From: Agrocybe praecox
Lineage: Eukaryota > Basidiomycota > Agaricomycetes > Agaricales > Agrocybaceae
DNA: 64,000 bases
Assembly: GCA_964017145.1 (NCBI GenBank)
Contig: OZ024840.1
Span: 1,364,001 to 1,428,000 of the forward strand
Direction of reading: 5' to 3'
The position numbers and the translations under genes were made by a program. This document shows, one piece after another, positions 11,551-23,627 of the stretch. How positions within the stretch are numbered: the stretch's first letter is position 1; each line of letters opens with the position of its first letter. The notes beneath the pieces are model-generated. The model saw only the letters and a list, made by a program, of their open reading frames with translations. It made no database searches and had not been told where the DNA came from.

Positions 11551-13835
11551 ATGCTCTCTTTTACACCCAAAAGAGCCACTACGGACCTTGGTTTCTTCTC
11601 TAATTCAAAGACCCCGCGACCTGGCGCGTCTTCCACGTCTTCCGTCGTCGTAACTACGCGTCTTACTCGACGTCCTGCCAGTACCATACCACAGCGCAAC
11701 AACACTACTTCCAATCGCCTCGTTTTACATTCCACTTCCCCGACTTCTTCCCGTACCTCGTCTCCTGTCTCTAGTCCCCCGTGCATACCCCAAAAACGTC
11801 ACTCACCATCTGTAGCCGTTTCTGTACCGTCGTCGGATCTCCCTCGCGAAGTTAAGAGGCTACGCACTGCCCCACCTACAGAGAAAGTCCCTAAGCGGCG
11901 AGCAGCTTCTTCTTCACAAAACTCGTCGAGTGGAACCAGCGGCCAGCGTACGTTACCTCCATCCCCGGAGCCTATCTATCGCGGCAGCCGGTCGCGTTCT
12001 ACATCACTTTTCCCTGTAATAGAAAATTGGAGTCACATTCGCGAAAGGAGATGGTGTACGGATGAAGATGGTACTCCCGGATCTTCTCATCTGAGCTCTG
12101 AAGTAGTGGTAAAAAGGCTGATGAAGTCTTATAAATCATGTACGTGGCCAATGTTGCGTCGATGACAACCAAATTGCTGATTTAATTCTTCTTTTGTCCA
12201 GATTTTAGAAACCACAGTGATCCGACAGACAAATCATTCAACCCGCATCCCACAAACTATCCTGTTATTGAACTGGAATACCCTAACGCGGGAGCATCGG
12301 AAAGGTCCGTACACACTCTTGCATGGTGGATACTACCGAACCTCCAGAGTGGCGAATGCTATTCTATTAGTAGCTTGGTAGGCACAAAATACTATCTGGA
12401 TGCTAGTAATGGAGGAACGGTCAATCGTTTTTCTAAAACACTTTACTTACTCTACACCCATAGATTTATTCTTCTAGCGCCCAAGGACAAAGATCATTAC
12501 AACCCTATCATGGACCTGGAAAGAACTTTATATACAATAGTAGAATGTAAGAGTGTTTGCTTGCTACGTAGCTTTTTTACTAAAACAATTTCTAGGCTAT
12601 GTTCCGGAAAAATACCAGGCTATATTTGGCCCCATACCCACTGATACATTATCAGACGCGGTTTCTCCTCCTCCGTCTCCATCTCCTTCACCGCCATGTT
12701 CACTCGATGGAAGCTCCCCAATATGTAACCCCAGTGAACTCAAAGCACTAGGATCGCCGTGTCTCGTCGAGACCTCACCTGAAGTCCATTTACCCATTCT
12801 TCGTGCCGTTCAAAGAGCTATAAATCTTGAAGACGGACCCCTTTTTTTGCGCGCGATGGAACGAGTCAATGCTGCGCTACGTTCTCTCAAACATTTAAAG
12901 AACTCTATCCCTGGTTCTGACTCGATTCCGAGAAATCCTATGATGTGTACGGTAGAGTCTTGGACCCAGACGGGTATGCCTGAAAAGGTCTTGATGCGCA
13001 TTATCGAAGAGAATTATCAGCGAGCTGTAGGACCGAATGTCCCCAGTCTCAAACAATACGAAGCCTTTTCAAGTACGGTTTACGGAGAACTGATGCCGTC
13101 CTTGGCACACGAAATGATCGCCATAACGAATCTAGGAGAAGACAGTCTGTTTCTCGACCTGGGGAGCGGGGTGGGAAATGTGGTCGTTCAAGCAAGTTTA
13201 CAGACAGGCTGTAAAAGCTATGGAATCGAATTAATGCACCATCCTGCCCGTGTTGCTCGTGATATGGTAGATCAAATGAACATTCGTTGCCGGATGTGGG
13301 GTGTTAGGATTGGCGAGATGGAGCTCGAAGAGGGCAACATGCTGAAGAGCAAACGAGTGGATGAGCTGATTTCAAAAGCAGATGTGGTATTGGTGGATAA
13401 CAAAGTTTTCGAAGAAAGTTGTGAGTCCTCTGTTTATTCTTGCATGTATCCTTGTCCGCATAACTGAAACGATCATTATGAAGTGAATGAAGCACTGCGG
13501 CCTAAATTTCTAGATCTCAAGGAAGGAGCTACTGTTATTTCATTGTCGCCTTTCGTCAGTTCCATCAATGCTCGTCTAACCAAGCGTAATGTTGGTACTA
13601 CTATAATCTCTGTTCTTGATCTTCTTGCTGAAAGATACTACGTTTCCAGGTGGATGACATCAGTGCCATATTCGATGTCACAGAAAGACCTTACCATTCG
13701 GGCAGTGTTTCCTGGGGGAATAATGGCGGGACATATTATCTTCATAAAGTAGATCGCGAGGGATATGCGAAGATCAAGGAAAAATTCGAAACATTACATG
13801 GCCAACCGACCCGTACTTCACGCTCACGCAGATGA
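11551..13835 (+). CDS. DOT1: Histone H3-K79 methyltransferase DOT1
   Basis: Six exons join in frame (11551-12139, 12202-12304, 12464-12546, 12596-13420, 13484-13590, 13650-13835), giving 630 residues. The first 240 residues are Ser/Pro/Arg-rich and disordered. The catalytic domain follows. YEAFSSTVYGELMPS, LDLGSGVGN (SAM binding, about residue 445) and YGIEL are the classical DOT1 motifs. The end reads GSVSWGNNGGTYYLHKVDR. The usual NNFAF active-site loop reads VDNKVF here: the second Asn is kept and the rest differs. The enzyme methylates nucleosomal H3 Lys79 and affects silencing and the meiotic and DNA-damage checkpoints. The ATG at 11551 is the first in frame. The third-to-last part of the gene splices with an unusual GTTGGT donor at 13591. 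The gene converges on YJU2. Confidence 0.93.
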
Positions 13836-14104
13836 GTAATATCTTTATTATCGTTCTTTTGTTATATCTAGTTCCTTCATTATTGTAGAGACAGGTCATT
13901 TCTGGGACTTACTTATTCTTTTATGTATCACAAGAGACACTGATTAGACACCACCGCTGTCATGTATATTGTACATCAATCACCCGTACTTACTGCGAGC
14001 CAAACCATAATTTCAATTTCCAATAAATTCTACAAGGACGGAATCATTAGTGCATACAGGGGAAAAGAAAACAAATGCCAGACAATCATACGCCACAATT
14101 CTCT

Positions 14105-15101
14105 TCAAGCTACGCGGGCTTTTGGTGCCTTTTTCACCAGTTTTATTCCTAACGAATTCTTCCCTTCGGTCTTTCTTTTCTTGTTCGAGGATAGGGCCAC
14201 CGATTGTGATGTCGATGCAATAAGAGACCGCGCCGATTCTGATAGCAAGGTGTGTGCGGGAGGTTCATGTTCGTCCGCTTTCCGTTTGACTGTTACGACC
14301 TCGCTGCCAGAAGAAACTTTGGAGAATACCTCCTCCACCAGCTTTTCATCTTCCTCTTCTAGGCGCTTCCTTTCGGCGTCCTCTTCACTTTCTACCTCTT
14401 TCAAAGCAAGTCGGGACAGAAGATCGTCCGAGTGACCGACGCGTTCATTTCTAGCGTTTCTGGCTCTTATATCTTGCAAGGCATCCAAAATGTCCATTTC
14501 TCGCTTGGAATCCACAGTCTTGTTTTCCAAAACCTTCATAGGATTGTTCTCTTCTTCCTCGAGTTTGGCCAGTCTGTCTTCCTCTTCTGCCTTTTCGTCT
14601 CGCCATGGTTCAAAATTGCGGGAAGCACCATGTTCTGCCAGATAGTCGGTGTTCTTGGGATCAGTTTTGAACGTTATCTCGGCAGAGCAGAGGGTGCTAG
14701 TATCAATACTGTCAGCAATATCACACTGTATTACACGACTGATGCTTACCATTTAATGTAAAAGCGAAATATTTTGATTCCCAAGTAGTCTTCCCCTTCG
14801 ACAGTTTCTTTACGCGCATTGAATTTCTTTCCCTTATAGATATATTCGCCACAAGTGTTACATCGCCTGCACAGACAAAAGAAATCAGATACTGGTCTTA
14901 CCTCTTATAAGATAACTTACATGGAAAATGGAGCCATAAGACGTACAACCTGCTGCGAATTCTTAGGATGTTTCCTCCGCGAAATAAGCTCCGGGTCGAA
15001 GTCGGGAGGGAAGTATTTGTTGAGAACTAGAGTTCAGGGTATGTAAGTGATAGAAGAGATGTGTTATAGGGGCATAATAACATACCTTTGCGTTCAGACA
15101 T
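14105..15101 (-). CDS. YJU2: Splicing factor YJU2 (CCDC94 family)
   Basis: Four exons on the minus strand (15101-15086, 15026-14921, 14866-14750, 14696-14105) join in frame to 276 residues. The start reads [19 protein letters not shown], the conserved N-terminus of the family. It is followed by [20 protein letters not shown] and the second half of a zinc site (CTLC, usually CTRC), then [15 protein letters not shown] and [10 protein letters not shown]. The rest is a charged coiled coil rich in Glu and Lys, with a basic tail that could carry a nuclear signal. YJU2 joins the spliceosome through the Prp19 complex and promotes branching after Prp2 action. The 16-nt first exon is typical of fungal genes. 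The gene shares a 355-bp divergent upstream region with the PHD-finger gene. Confidence 0.93.
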
Positions 15102-15456
15102 ATTGGATGATTAGCGAACTGGAGAAATTGACTGAGGAGGTTGGGGTTGAAACTTGAAGAAGATTCCTGATTCGTTTGTCATTGTCGTTAATGAGGTGTA
15201 TTACGTAATGCAATGAACTGGAAATGAACATGGCTAATCAGTCTCACTCTTAAACCTCTTTCTTCCCTTGCATTCTTTCTCTTCCGACCAGTCTGTTGCT
15301 GCCACCCAACCTACTAAGTCTTACCTGCGACACACACCACCATATCCTCCTCATTCTTACTTTCAAGTCTTTCCTTTGCGATACCTAACGTCCTCAATTT
15401 ACCAACAAAATCCCTTTGCTCGTTTCTTGCACAATCAACCAATTTCAACCTTTTAT
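15102..15456. promoter_or_regulatory. Divergent upstream region of YJU2 and the PHD-finger gene
   Basis: The 355 bp lie between two start codons that point away from each other. Long C/T-rich tracts (CTCTTTCTTCCCTTGCATTC, about 15255-15300) are of the kind seen near fungal transcription starts on the PHD side. No TATA box was identified. Confidence 0.45.
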
Positions 15457-18400
15457 ATGAACGACATGAAGGATTCCGCCGGCACGCAAGTCTCCTCTGA
15501 TAGTAGCTCATCTACCCAACTGTGAGTGTGTAGCCCGCTTTCGTTGGCCGAAATATAGTTCTTGATATATACGCAAAATTCATAGGAATGAATTGTCAGA
15601 CGGCCTTCTTCCAGCCTTTACGACCAAACATTTTACGCATTTACCAACTCCCCAGAGGTCTGTTCCTCATGATACACTACTGCTGTGTTGTTCATGACTG
15701 ATTACTCCAATTTCCAGTCCTAGCAATCTCGGTCGGTATGTCCATGATCGACCATATTCCCCAGAATCTCCCATCTCCAATAGGTACAGTAATTTTGCTC
15801 AAGAGGAACGATGTTTACTCATTCTACTCTTTGCCGGATCATTTTTTCGCTTTAACAGGCGAATTGGCGCTAGGAAATCGTGAGTTTTGCGCATGAATGT
15901 GAATGTTTGAGCAGTATTATTCATTAAGGTATTTGATTAGTGTTCACGAAGAAGAGACCACTGCCCATCCCTCATCCTCCATCTCGCAATGCATAACACC
16001 TGAATCAAGGTACTTACGCATTTCACCGAACCTATTTTCGACGAATTTGCCGCTCATTAACCCGCTCACCAGCCCACATTTTTCTCATAACCCTCCTACT
16101 GACCATCTCAATCCTGCGACACCCCGGTACTAGTGAGTATTCCAGTCTACTCAATCTCAAAGGGCTGTATTCTCATAAATGTGAAGTGTTCAATCCGCAT
16201 CGAACGACTACACAACCCCCAAAAACAAAATGTATATTTTCATTCTTCGGTTCATTTGGTTAATCAATAAAATCTTCTCCTCTAGAACGAAAGCACAAGT
16301 TTCCGCGTCATTGTTTGGCCACGCTGATACCTCAAAGCTCATGTCTACACCCTCTTCACCTCCATCTGAATTTCCACATCACTCCTCTGCTCTTTCTTCT
16401 CCTTTCATGGCAAAATTGTCTTTAGGCGATAGCCACCATGCATCACCGTCGGATACTCAAGCTAATCAAGCTGATGATATTTCAACGCATTCTATGCCTA
16501 TATCTACTCCACCCATGTCTCCTTCACATTCGGTTGCCCCTCAGCCAATGAAAGCGGGAGGTGAATTAGACAGGATACGTCAACATATGTTGGAAGATAG
16601 ATTAACTCAAATGCGCGAAGCTGAAAGCAGACGGCCAGAATATCTTAAACGGTCAAAACGACCGTTATCTGAGGTCGATTCGAGTTATCATGATGACGAC
16701 GATCCTGACGGGGAGAAAGCAATTTCTGTCGGGATAATGGAGAGCCCGCATAAAGGCCGTCGCCTGAAACTTTTCCAGGAGACGTCAGAAGAAAGTTTCG
16801 AGGAAAGTTTAATGGCAGGAGGATATGGTCGATATGTATGTCCCCTTGTCTTCACGTGATTTTTTCTTCTGGATATTAAATTTTATCTTCTAGCGGACAG
16901 CTGATTGGGTTCGTCAGCCTCAGCCCATAGCTCTACCTCAGAACATGGTGACAGCAAAGTCAGGGTCCCCAAATATCGTGTCAATTCCAGAGAGTATTGA
17001 CGATGCGCCACCTACTGAAAAGCAACTCAAAAAGCAGAAACGTATGGCAGCTTTCCGTTCGGATGCTCAGACCAGCAATAAATTATGTCCAGTAGAATTG
17101 GACGGCAAAGGTCGTGTTCTGATTGAAGCCCCAGCTGAAGACCGAATCGCTCCCAGCAGCCCCGAACCCGTGACGGGTAAAAAGAGGGCCACCAATAGAA
17201 GGAAGAGAAAGGTGAACGATAGCATAGCAAGCAAGAAAGGCACTACTGTTTCTGGAAATCTTGATGATTCAATTGGCAAACCAAACTGGCCGGATTCCGA
17301 GTTTCCTTGGAAGTTACGGACAGAGGAACGCCTAGAGTTAGAGAAGGCGGAAGAGGAGGAACGTCTTCGTTGGATTGAGCGGTTTTTGGATCGTGACTCG
17401 GACGACGACGAAGAGATTGATTCAACTTCTCCTGAGCAAGCAATTTATGGGGAAAGCCATGGAAAAAATTCAAGACATGGACGCCTTTCTAGTCTATCTC
17501 GTCAAGTGCAGAGCGAACATATAGCACGTCCACCCATACCTTTAAATGACAGTCTTACCGGCGGTCCTGCAAGGAAGCTTGCCTTCCCAAGCGATCCGGC
17601 TGATGCTCGAGCTGCCCTTCTTGCCAAAAGAAGCGTTCGTGCTCTATCCTTTAGGCAGCAGAGAAGGCAGAGAGAACTGGACGACGAGGATGAGGAGATC
17701 GTTTGCGTTTGTCACGGGACAGATGATGGTAGGGAGCTTGTGCAATGTGACGCGTGCCAGACTTGGTATCACTTGCAGTGTATTGGGATTAGAAGCGTCG
17801 CAGAGTTGGGTCGTGAAGAAGACCCTTGGTTCTGTCGAAGATGCGTTGCCAGAAGTAGGTCGCCATCTACAGAGCCAGAAAATCTACTTTCCAGTGAACC
17901 GACATTTGTTCCCACCGATGAAGAACCCAACGTTCGCCGATCAGACACATCTTTCTTTCAACCTGGGATTTCTGACTCACCTAATTGGTCAGTTCCACGT
18001 ATGCCTAAAACACCGACGAGAGGATACGCTCCCTCAGATTCTTCTCGTTCCTGGCTGGATTCCTCGAGAGGTGGCCCTTCTACACCCCAGCAAATTGGGC
18101 CGTCAGTTAAGATTTACAGCAGTCCTTATGATGGATATCAATACCATGTCGACGAATCTCCTTTCGATCCTACCTCAACACCGTCTCGTGGCATCCGTTT
18201 TCACGCTCCATTTGCGACGCCCAAATCAAATGGATGGATGCCACGGAATAATGCATTATTTCAGTCTCCTTCAAGTGGTGTTCGCGGACCCACCAACAAG
18301 GGAGTTAATTTATCTGTTCATTATCCTACCTCCGACGATTCTGGATCACGCGTTACCCCAGGCAATGAGTTCCCTGGTCGTAGGATTCATTACGATGACT

Positions 18401-18594
18401 CGCCTATCAGACGTGCTGAAGACTCCACCTTTACTCACCGCATTTTAAACTCTCCGAAGTCAAGGCCCCCACATCTACCGTATCTGGAGGAATCACCTAT
18501 TATGCGATCATTAGGCTCCCAAGGACAGAGAGAGAAACATCGCGACAGCGGTATGTCTTCATTGCTTCGCAATATGCATGTTGACTATGCTTAA
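15457..18594 (+). CDS. PHD-finger protein, chromatin-associated (unassigned)
   Basis: A seven-exon model stays in frame: 15457-15521, 15586-15657, 15718-15783, 15859-15879 (21 nt), 15941-16126, 16286-16835, 16894-18594, giving 886 residues. The joint after exon 5 is the least certain. A C4HC3 PHD finger at about residues 588-638 runs from VCVC through CDACQTWYHLQC to WFCRRC, with the Trp-Tyr-His pattern of histone-tail readers. Before it are Lys/Arg-rich patches (KKRATNRRKRK) and an acidic stretch (DSDDDEEID). After it come long Ser/Pro segments with many SP/TP sites, suggesting CDK or MAPK phosphorylation. No catalytic domain was seen, so it is likely a reader or adaptor in the nucleus. I cannot name an ortholog. 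Confidence 0.8.
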
Positions 18595-18923
18595 TGATAG
18601 CATTTTTTAGTGCAAAGACGCAACGATTATGCACCTTGATGTTTTTGTTGTTTCCTGTTGTTTTTGTTGTGAACGGTCTCATAATATGTAGTATGGGTCT
18701 GCCACAGACAGTTATTGTATGGCGTCGGGAATGTCTAGATTGCTTGTACATACTTACCGTAGATTTATAATCTGTATGCTGTATCTTGTACGTAGTTGTG
18801 TATAATGACAATTACGCGGTTCAAAATGAGTCGAGGTTCGTGCCCCGAAAGGCGTCGAAGCATCACTTCTTCAAATAAATATCGAGCGCCGGATCAATGG
18901 ACGGGTGTTTGCAGTTATTCCTC
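18595..18923. other. Intergenic spacer
   Basis: This is the 3' region of the PHD-finger gene and the upstream region of the MEI4-like gene. It has TTTTTGTTGT-type T-rich sequence after the stop. Nothing else was seen. Confidence 0.4.
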
Positions 18924-20995
18924 ATGCCATCATCACCTATTCCAGAAAATCTCCGCGTTTTGGTGGTAAAGCACAAAGTGTTGCGTTCTTCTGCAATAAT
19001 TTTTTTTTCATACAATTTCTCTCACCCAGGCAATAGCAGTTTTACAGCACAAGCCAGTCAACGAAAGTCATTGGTGTGAGCCCTTTTGACGTCAGTTTTT
19101 CAAATTGCTTGAAGAAGAGAGCAAAAAAACAGCATATGTCCAGGAATTAAGAGCGGCTTTTCCGGTAGAGGTGTCTCTTGCCAATCAAGATGTGTTGTGG
19201 AAAAGACGAGCTATGGAATTAGAAAAAGAGTGCAAGACGCTGAAACAGACTCTGGAAACGTCTAAAATTCGTATGAAATGTTGCTATTGACCTGAAATTC
19301 CTATCATTTTTTCTTCTTTTCTTTTTTCAAGAGGCGCTTATCAACGACAAAAATGCCGCAAGCCAGTGTTCGAGTTCGGTTAGTTGGATTGTAGGATCGC
19401 AAGGCATAAGAGGTTGACTTTTTTTTTTCTATGACATGTGTAGCAGGGAGTTACTATCGCTGAACCAACAAATTCCGCTGCCATAGCAGTAGTGCCCAGC
19501 AAGAAGAAAGCAAAGTCGAAACAGCAACAACATCCACCTTCAAGTAACCCTCTAACGACAGCAGACCAAGCTCAGGCAGACCAGCAGCGCCAAAAACCTC
19601 TCCTCGAGCTCCGAGATATTATCAAAAGGATGTATCCAGGTGAGTAGTGATCATATGTATGCTGTACTTGGTCGCAAAGATTCACTTTCTTTCTCTGCAC
19701 AAGGTAACAAATCCAAATCTCGAGAGATGCATGCGGGCGCAATATTCCAAGCACTGGATGAATACCTCGTGCTAGCCAACCTACATTCAAGCGTGACGCC
19801 GCCATCCTCAGAAGATAGTAGTAAATGCATTCGTATCGCAGCAACCCGCCGCGCGCTCGAAGCCATCGCCGTCTCTTTGAACCACAGCATGAAGAAAGAT
19901 ATGAATTTCGAGCGCCTGCAAGATCTTGGCACGTTGCTGGTGTATATCACGAAAGACATAACAGTTGCCTCTGATTCATTGCCATTGCCGTCGCCGTTGT
20001 CTGGCAGCTCCTCCCTGCATGATACGCTCTTGAATAGCATCCTGATCCCCATCGTCCGATCCTTCTATATGCTCTCTACGAAAAATTTGGCATACCTTTT
20101 GGACTATGGCGGCATTTCTAGTACTCGAACCAATAAATCTCCTCAGGCAATCCTCGATGCTCGCCCTGCCTTGTTAGCTTTGCTCCAACAAATCATCGGT
20201 GCTACTGCTACCTCAAAATCTGAACGCCAAAAATCTTCTAGGCAAAATAACAGCAGCAAAAGTACTATCGGCTTGAAATTTTTGGACGTTGCACTTATGC
20301 TGCACGCCCTGGCTGCGGATAGTGTACAACACCTGCAGCAGATTCTCGAAGAGAGGACTAAAGCGACCAACAACGCACACGTGTCTGACGCCAATAAACG
20401 CTCGGCGAGGGTGAAGCGTCTGGTCGTAAAAGATACACTATGGTATCTGTGTAGCGTACTACACGTCCTAGCTAATATCCTAGACGGCAGCCGTCTGCCT
20501 TCGAAGAAAAATCACCCTCCCACTGATCCTGGTGGCACAAAAATAGGCCGGCTACACCTGCTCAAAAAAACTATTATCAATCGCCTTGTCAGTTTTCTGG
20601 TGGTCTATCAGGATGATCAGGATGATCAGAGTGCGACGGGTGCGGGTGCTCATCCTGGTGCAGGAGCTGCTGCCAACCGGGAGAACCTTGAGCAGGAAAA
20701 AGAAAAAGAAGGTGAGACATCCAAGGTCGTGGAAAACAACGACAGTACGGACATGCTTCGCCTCCAAGGAACCCAAGATGAAGATAATTATAAACGATCT
20801 TGCGCGTCTAACGGCGATAACGCATGTTCTGCGTCTCCAAGGCGCGTCAATACCATCAAGGTGGATAACGGTAATACATCAATAGGAAATTCGAACGCGA
20901 ATCCACTTTCCTCAATACGCACTGCGATCACGCTAGACCAAACGGAACGCGGGATGCTGCTGCGTGTCGCTGAGAGCTATTTTGAGATTTGTTGA
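18924..20995 (+). CDS. Candidate MEI4-like meiotic recombination protein
   Basis: A six-exon model stays in frame: 18924-18965, 19030-19075, 19133-19270, 19332-19378, 19447-19639, 19704-20995, giving 585 residues. The first residues form a short helix, NLRVLVAIAVLQHKP. An ELRAAF segment follows, then a coiled coil after a tryptophan (VLWKRRAMELEKECKTLKQ). The order hydrophobic helix, Lys-Pro, spacer, Trp, coiled coil resembles the N-terminus of animal MEI4. The remainder is all-helical (LALDEYLVLANLHS-like and LDVALMLHALAAD-like segments), ending in a charged low-complexity region with an EQEKEKEG run and a final helix MLLRVAESYFEI. MEI4 works with REC114 and IHO1/MER2 to promote Spo11 breaks. 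The call is an inference from pattern only; an unrelated helical protein is possible. The second splice site is my weakest choice. Confidence 0.55.
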
Positions 20996-21977
20996 GGACG
21001 AGGCTATGTTAAGGGTCCTAGCGCATGTACGTACTCGTGCATGACATCGGACGGGATCCGGCGGAGATTTTTTGAGGTGCGCCTCGGACAACTCGCTTCT
21101 CAACAAATGTGCAGGGTCGGGAGGGGTTCTAACGACCTTTGTTCATAGCGCTCAACCAGGGTTTGTGCGGCTTTAGAACGCTGTGGATTGGTTAAAAAAG
21201 GGAAGAAACGCAAAAAAGCAACGGTCGACCCTGGATGGATGGTTTGCGTTCGTTCATCAGTAAATAGCGAGGTATTATAATCATTCTTCGATGATTAATG
21301 GGAGGAACGGTTCAATATAAATTGGACTCATGATTGGTCGACTAGGACGAATGCAAATTGAGATACTTACACGGTGATCCTTCGACCATCGAATCTGATA
21401 TACAGAAGAGCAAAAAAGCCAAAAAGCAAGACGTCGTGCCATTGGACGCGAAACATGTGTCCTTTCAGCAAGAGAAATAAATTGCGGATTTGGGAATAGT
21501 ATACTGATACGCGATCCATCGATTCATCGATGAAAAGCTATATCAAGGAGAGGGTATAGAACGAGGACGTGGCATATTTTTGAGGGTGTTTTCGAAGGCG
21601 TTCATTAAGTGCAATGCAGTGGAGGATTTTCCCATGTCCAGTTGAGAGGACGGGAACACGTACAACGATCGCACCGACGCGCCGGAGGCTACTAGCAGCT
21701 ACTACTTGCCGCTGAAGTAATACTGTTTTTCAAGGCACAAGGCGGCGTGCTATGGCTGGTACGAGGGTCGGGATGGAGCACATGGCATTTAGCCGGATTT
21801 ACGGTGAATGGAGTAATTCAAGTCTCCGCGGCTAGAAAAGAAAAAACAAATGGAAAATATCGGAAAAGAAAGATTGTGACTGTGACATGGAAGATGCCGT
21901 ATCTTTTAGCCCGATCTCAGATCCTAGTGTTGAATACTTAACCGGGCAAGATCAACTCTGTTTCCCCACCGAACACT
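20996..21977. other. Intergenic region, no gene seen
   Basis: Nearly 1 kb between the MEI4-like and FYVE genes. Short open frames show no family features or convincing splice patterns. The last 100 bp before ATG 21978 are likely the promoter and leader of the FYVE gene. Confidence 0.5.
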
Positions 21978-23023
21978 ATGCGTTCTTCCTCATCCTCCTC
22001 CTCTATCGTCCGTCCAAACGAGCACTTGGCTGTGCTTCTTGCAAAACATCTATGGACTGTATGTTTTTCTCTTTCTTTTTCTCTTTTCTCTTGCTCATTT
22101 AATTTATAGCCCGATTCCTCTACTCCCCATTGCGAGAACCTGTATTGTCATGTCCCCTTCAATCTCTTCGAGCGCAAACACGTATGTTTTCCTTTTATTT
22201 TATACGTCTCAAAATCTAACTTGTTTCCTTTCAGCACTGTCGCAAATGTGGTGGCGTCTTTTGTGGCGCGTGCTCGTCTCGCACGACCACGCTCCTAGAC
22301 ACCTCAAATCTGACATTCCTCCAACCTCCCAGAAATGTCCCAATCACCGCGTTCGAATCCCAAATCTCCCCCATTGTCGACGCGCGTGTCTGCGATGACT
22401 GCTGGGACCAAATACACGGTTACCCAACGACCCCACACACTCCAGATGTCACTCGCCCTTCTTTTAAGCGCGTTCTGGTCAACCCAATTTCAATGCTCAT
22501 TTTCCCTACTTCTTCCCCTTCTTCCCCCATCGTCAGCTCCCCTTCATCAACAGCCTCTGCTGACTCCTCCGACCTCTCCATTCCCGCTTCTTTAAAGCGA
22601 AGACCAACCAACTCCCACAACTCCAGTGCTTCCAGCATCAATACCAGCTCATCCACTGAAAGCCAAAGTAAACGAACTGCCAAACGGTACACCGTCCAAG
22701 TTTCCCAACAACCTCTTCCCCAGGAGCTTGAGCGTTCGTACGGTGAACTCGACGCTTACCCCCTTCGCCAAGCAAGCGTACTTTGCAAAGCATCCGGCGG
22801 TGGTCGTTGGGTTCCCAAAGAGTCTCCTCCCATGGATGGCTATCGTCCCCCCATTCCTGGCGCGAAAGCCCCATTCGAATTGCAGATGGAACGCGATGAG
22901 TTGCTCGAACGTCAACGGAGATCAAATCCTGTCGTGAAAGATGGCGCGTTCCAGTATCGCTTTCCAAAGGAACCGGAGCCTGTCATCCTATCACGCAGTC
23001 CCTATAACCTCTCCACCTTTTAA
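21978..23023 (+). CDS. FYVE zinc-finger protein
   Basis: Three exons (21978-22058, 22110-22181, 22235-23023) give 313 residues. The finger spans about residues 25-95. It has HLWTPD (the WxxD motif), paired CxxC-type cysteines, the basic phosphoinositide-binding patch ERKHHCRKCGG, FCGACSSRTT, and VCDDCWDQIHG. This is a complete FYVE signature, predicting binding to phosphatidylinositol 3-phosphate on endosomes or vacuoles. The rest is Ser/Pro-rich with no second domain. The last 70 residues (SYGELDAYPLRQASVLCKAS, then FQYRFPKEPEP) look conserved rather than disordered and may bind a partner. The start was chosen because it gives an open 27-codon exon ending at a good GTATGT donor. Confidence 0.88.
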
Positions 23024-23627
23024 TTCATCGTCGGAAAAGTAATATCCCATCACGCCATCTCTCCTATGCATTTCTTCCTCTGGTCCCCTCTGCTTGCCTC
23101 CTCATCGTCTGCTTGCTGTCATCGCATATCGTTATTATTCTGTATTGCTCATCCCTACTATGTAATCTTACCCCTGCCCTTTTGACTCCCTCACGCGACG
23201 GCTCTTCCTGTTTCTCCCCCATATACCATTCCACCACACCGCGTTACCCTACTCATCCCATAATGGGATGTCCTCCGCCACACATTATGCCCCTCATACT
23301 ATTCGCATCCCTTAGACGCCCTTCCTCGGTGGCGTCCCATTGTTGCTTCTATAGTCTCTTGTTGTTTCTTTACTGGGTGTATTAGGTCTCTGTTGTTGTT
23401 CCCCTTACTATAATCGTTTACTAGAATACACCTCGTAATTGTTCATCTCAAACTAGTCTCTTGCGTCCCTTGAATTAAAACTCCTTGATGGTTTATTCCT
23501 TTCTACTTTTAAGAAAAAAAAGCCCAAGTCGATTTCGGGTCAATTAGTTGAAAGCCAAACAACCGCAAATAAAGTCGCGTTCCAAAAAATATTGTCCGCT
23601 CAGTAGTACGTCTTTACACTGTCCATC
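23024..23627. other. Intergenic region, C/T-rich
   Basis: A 600-bp spacer, mostly pyrimidine-rich, between the FYVE gene stop and the mL38 start. No gene or repeat was recognised. Confidence 0.5.

Noticed and set aside
14432..14761. Plus-strand frame of 109 codons
   Set aside because: It is the antisense of the YJU2 coiled-coil exon, whose family match and splice structure are clear.
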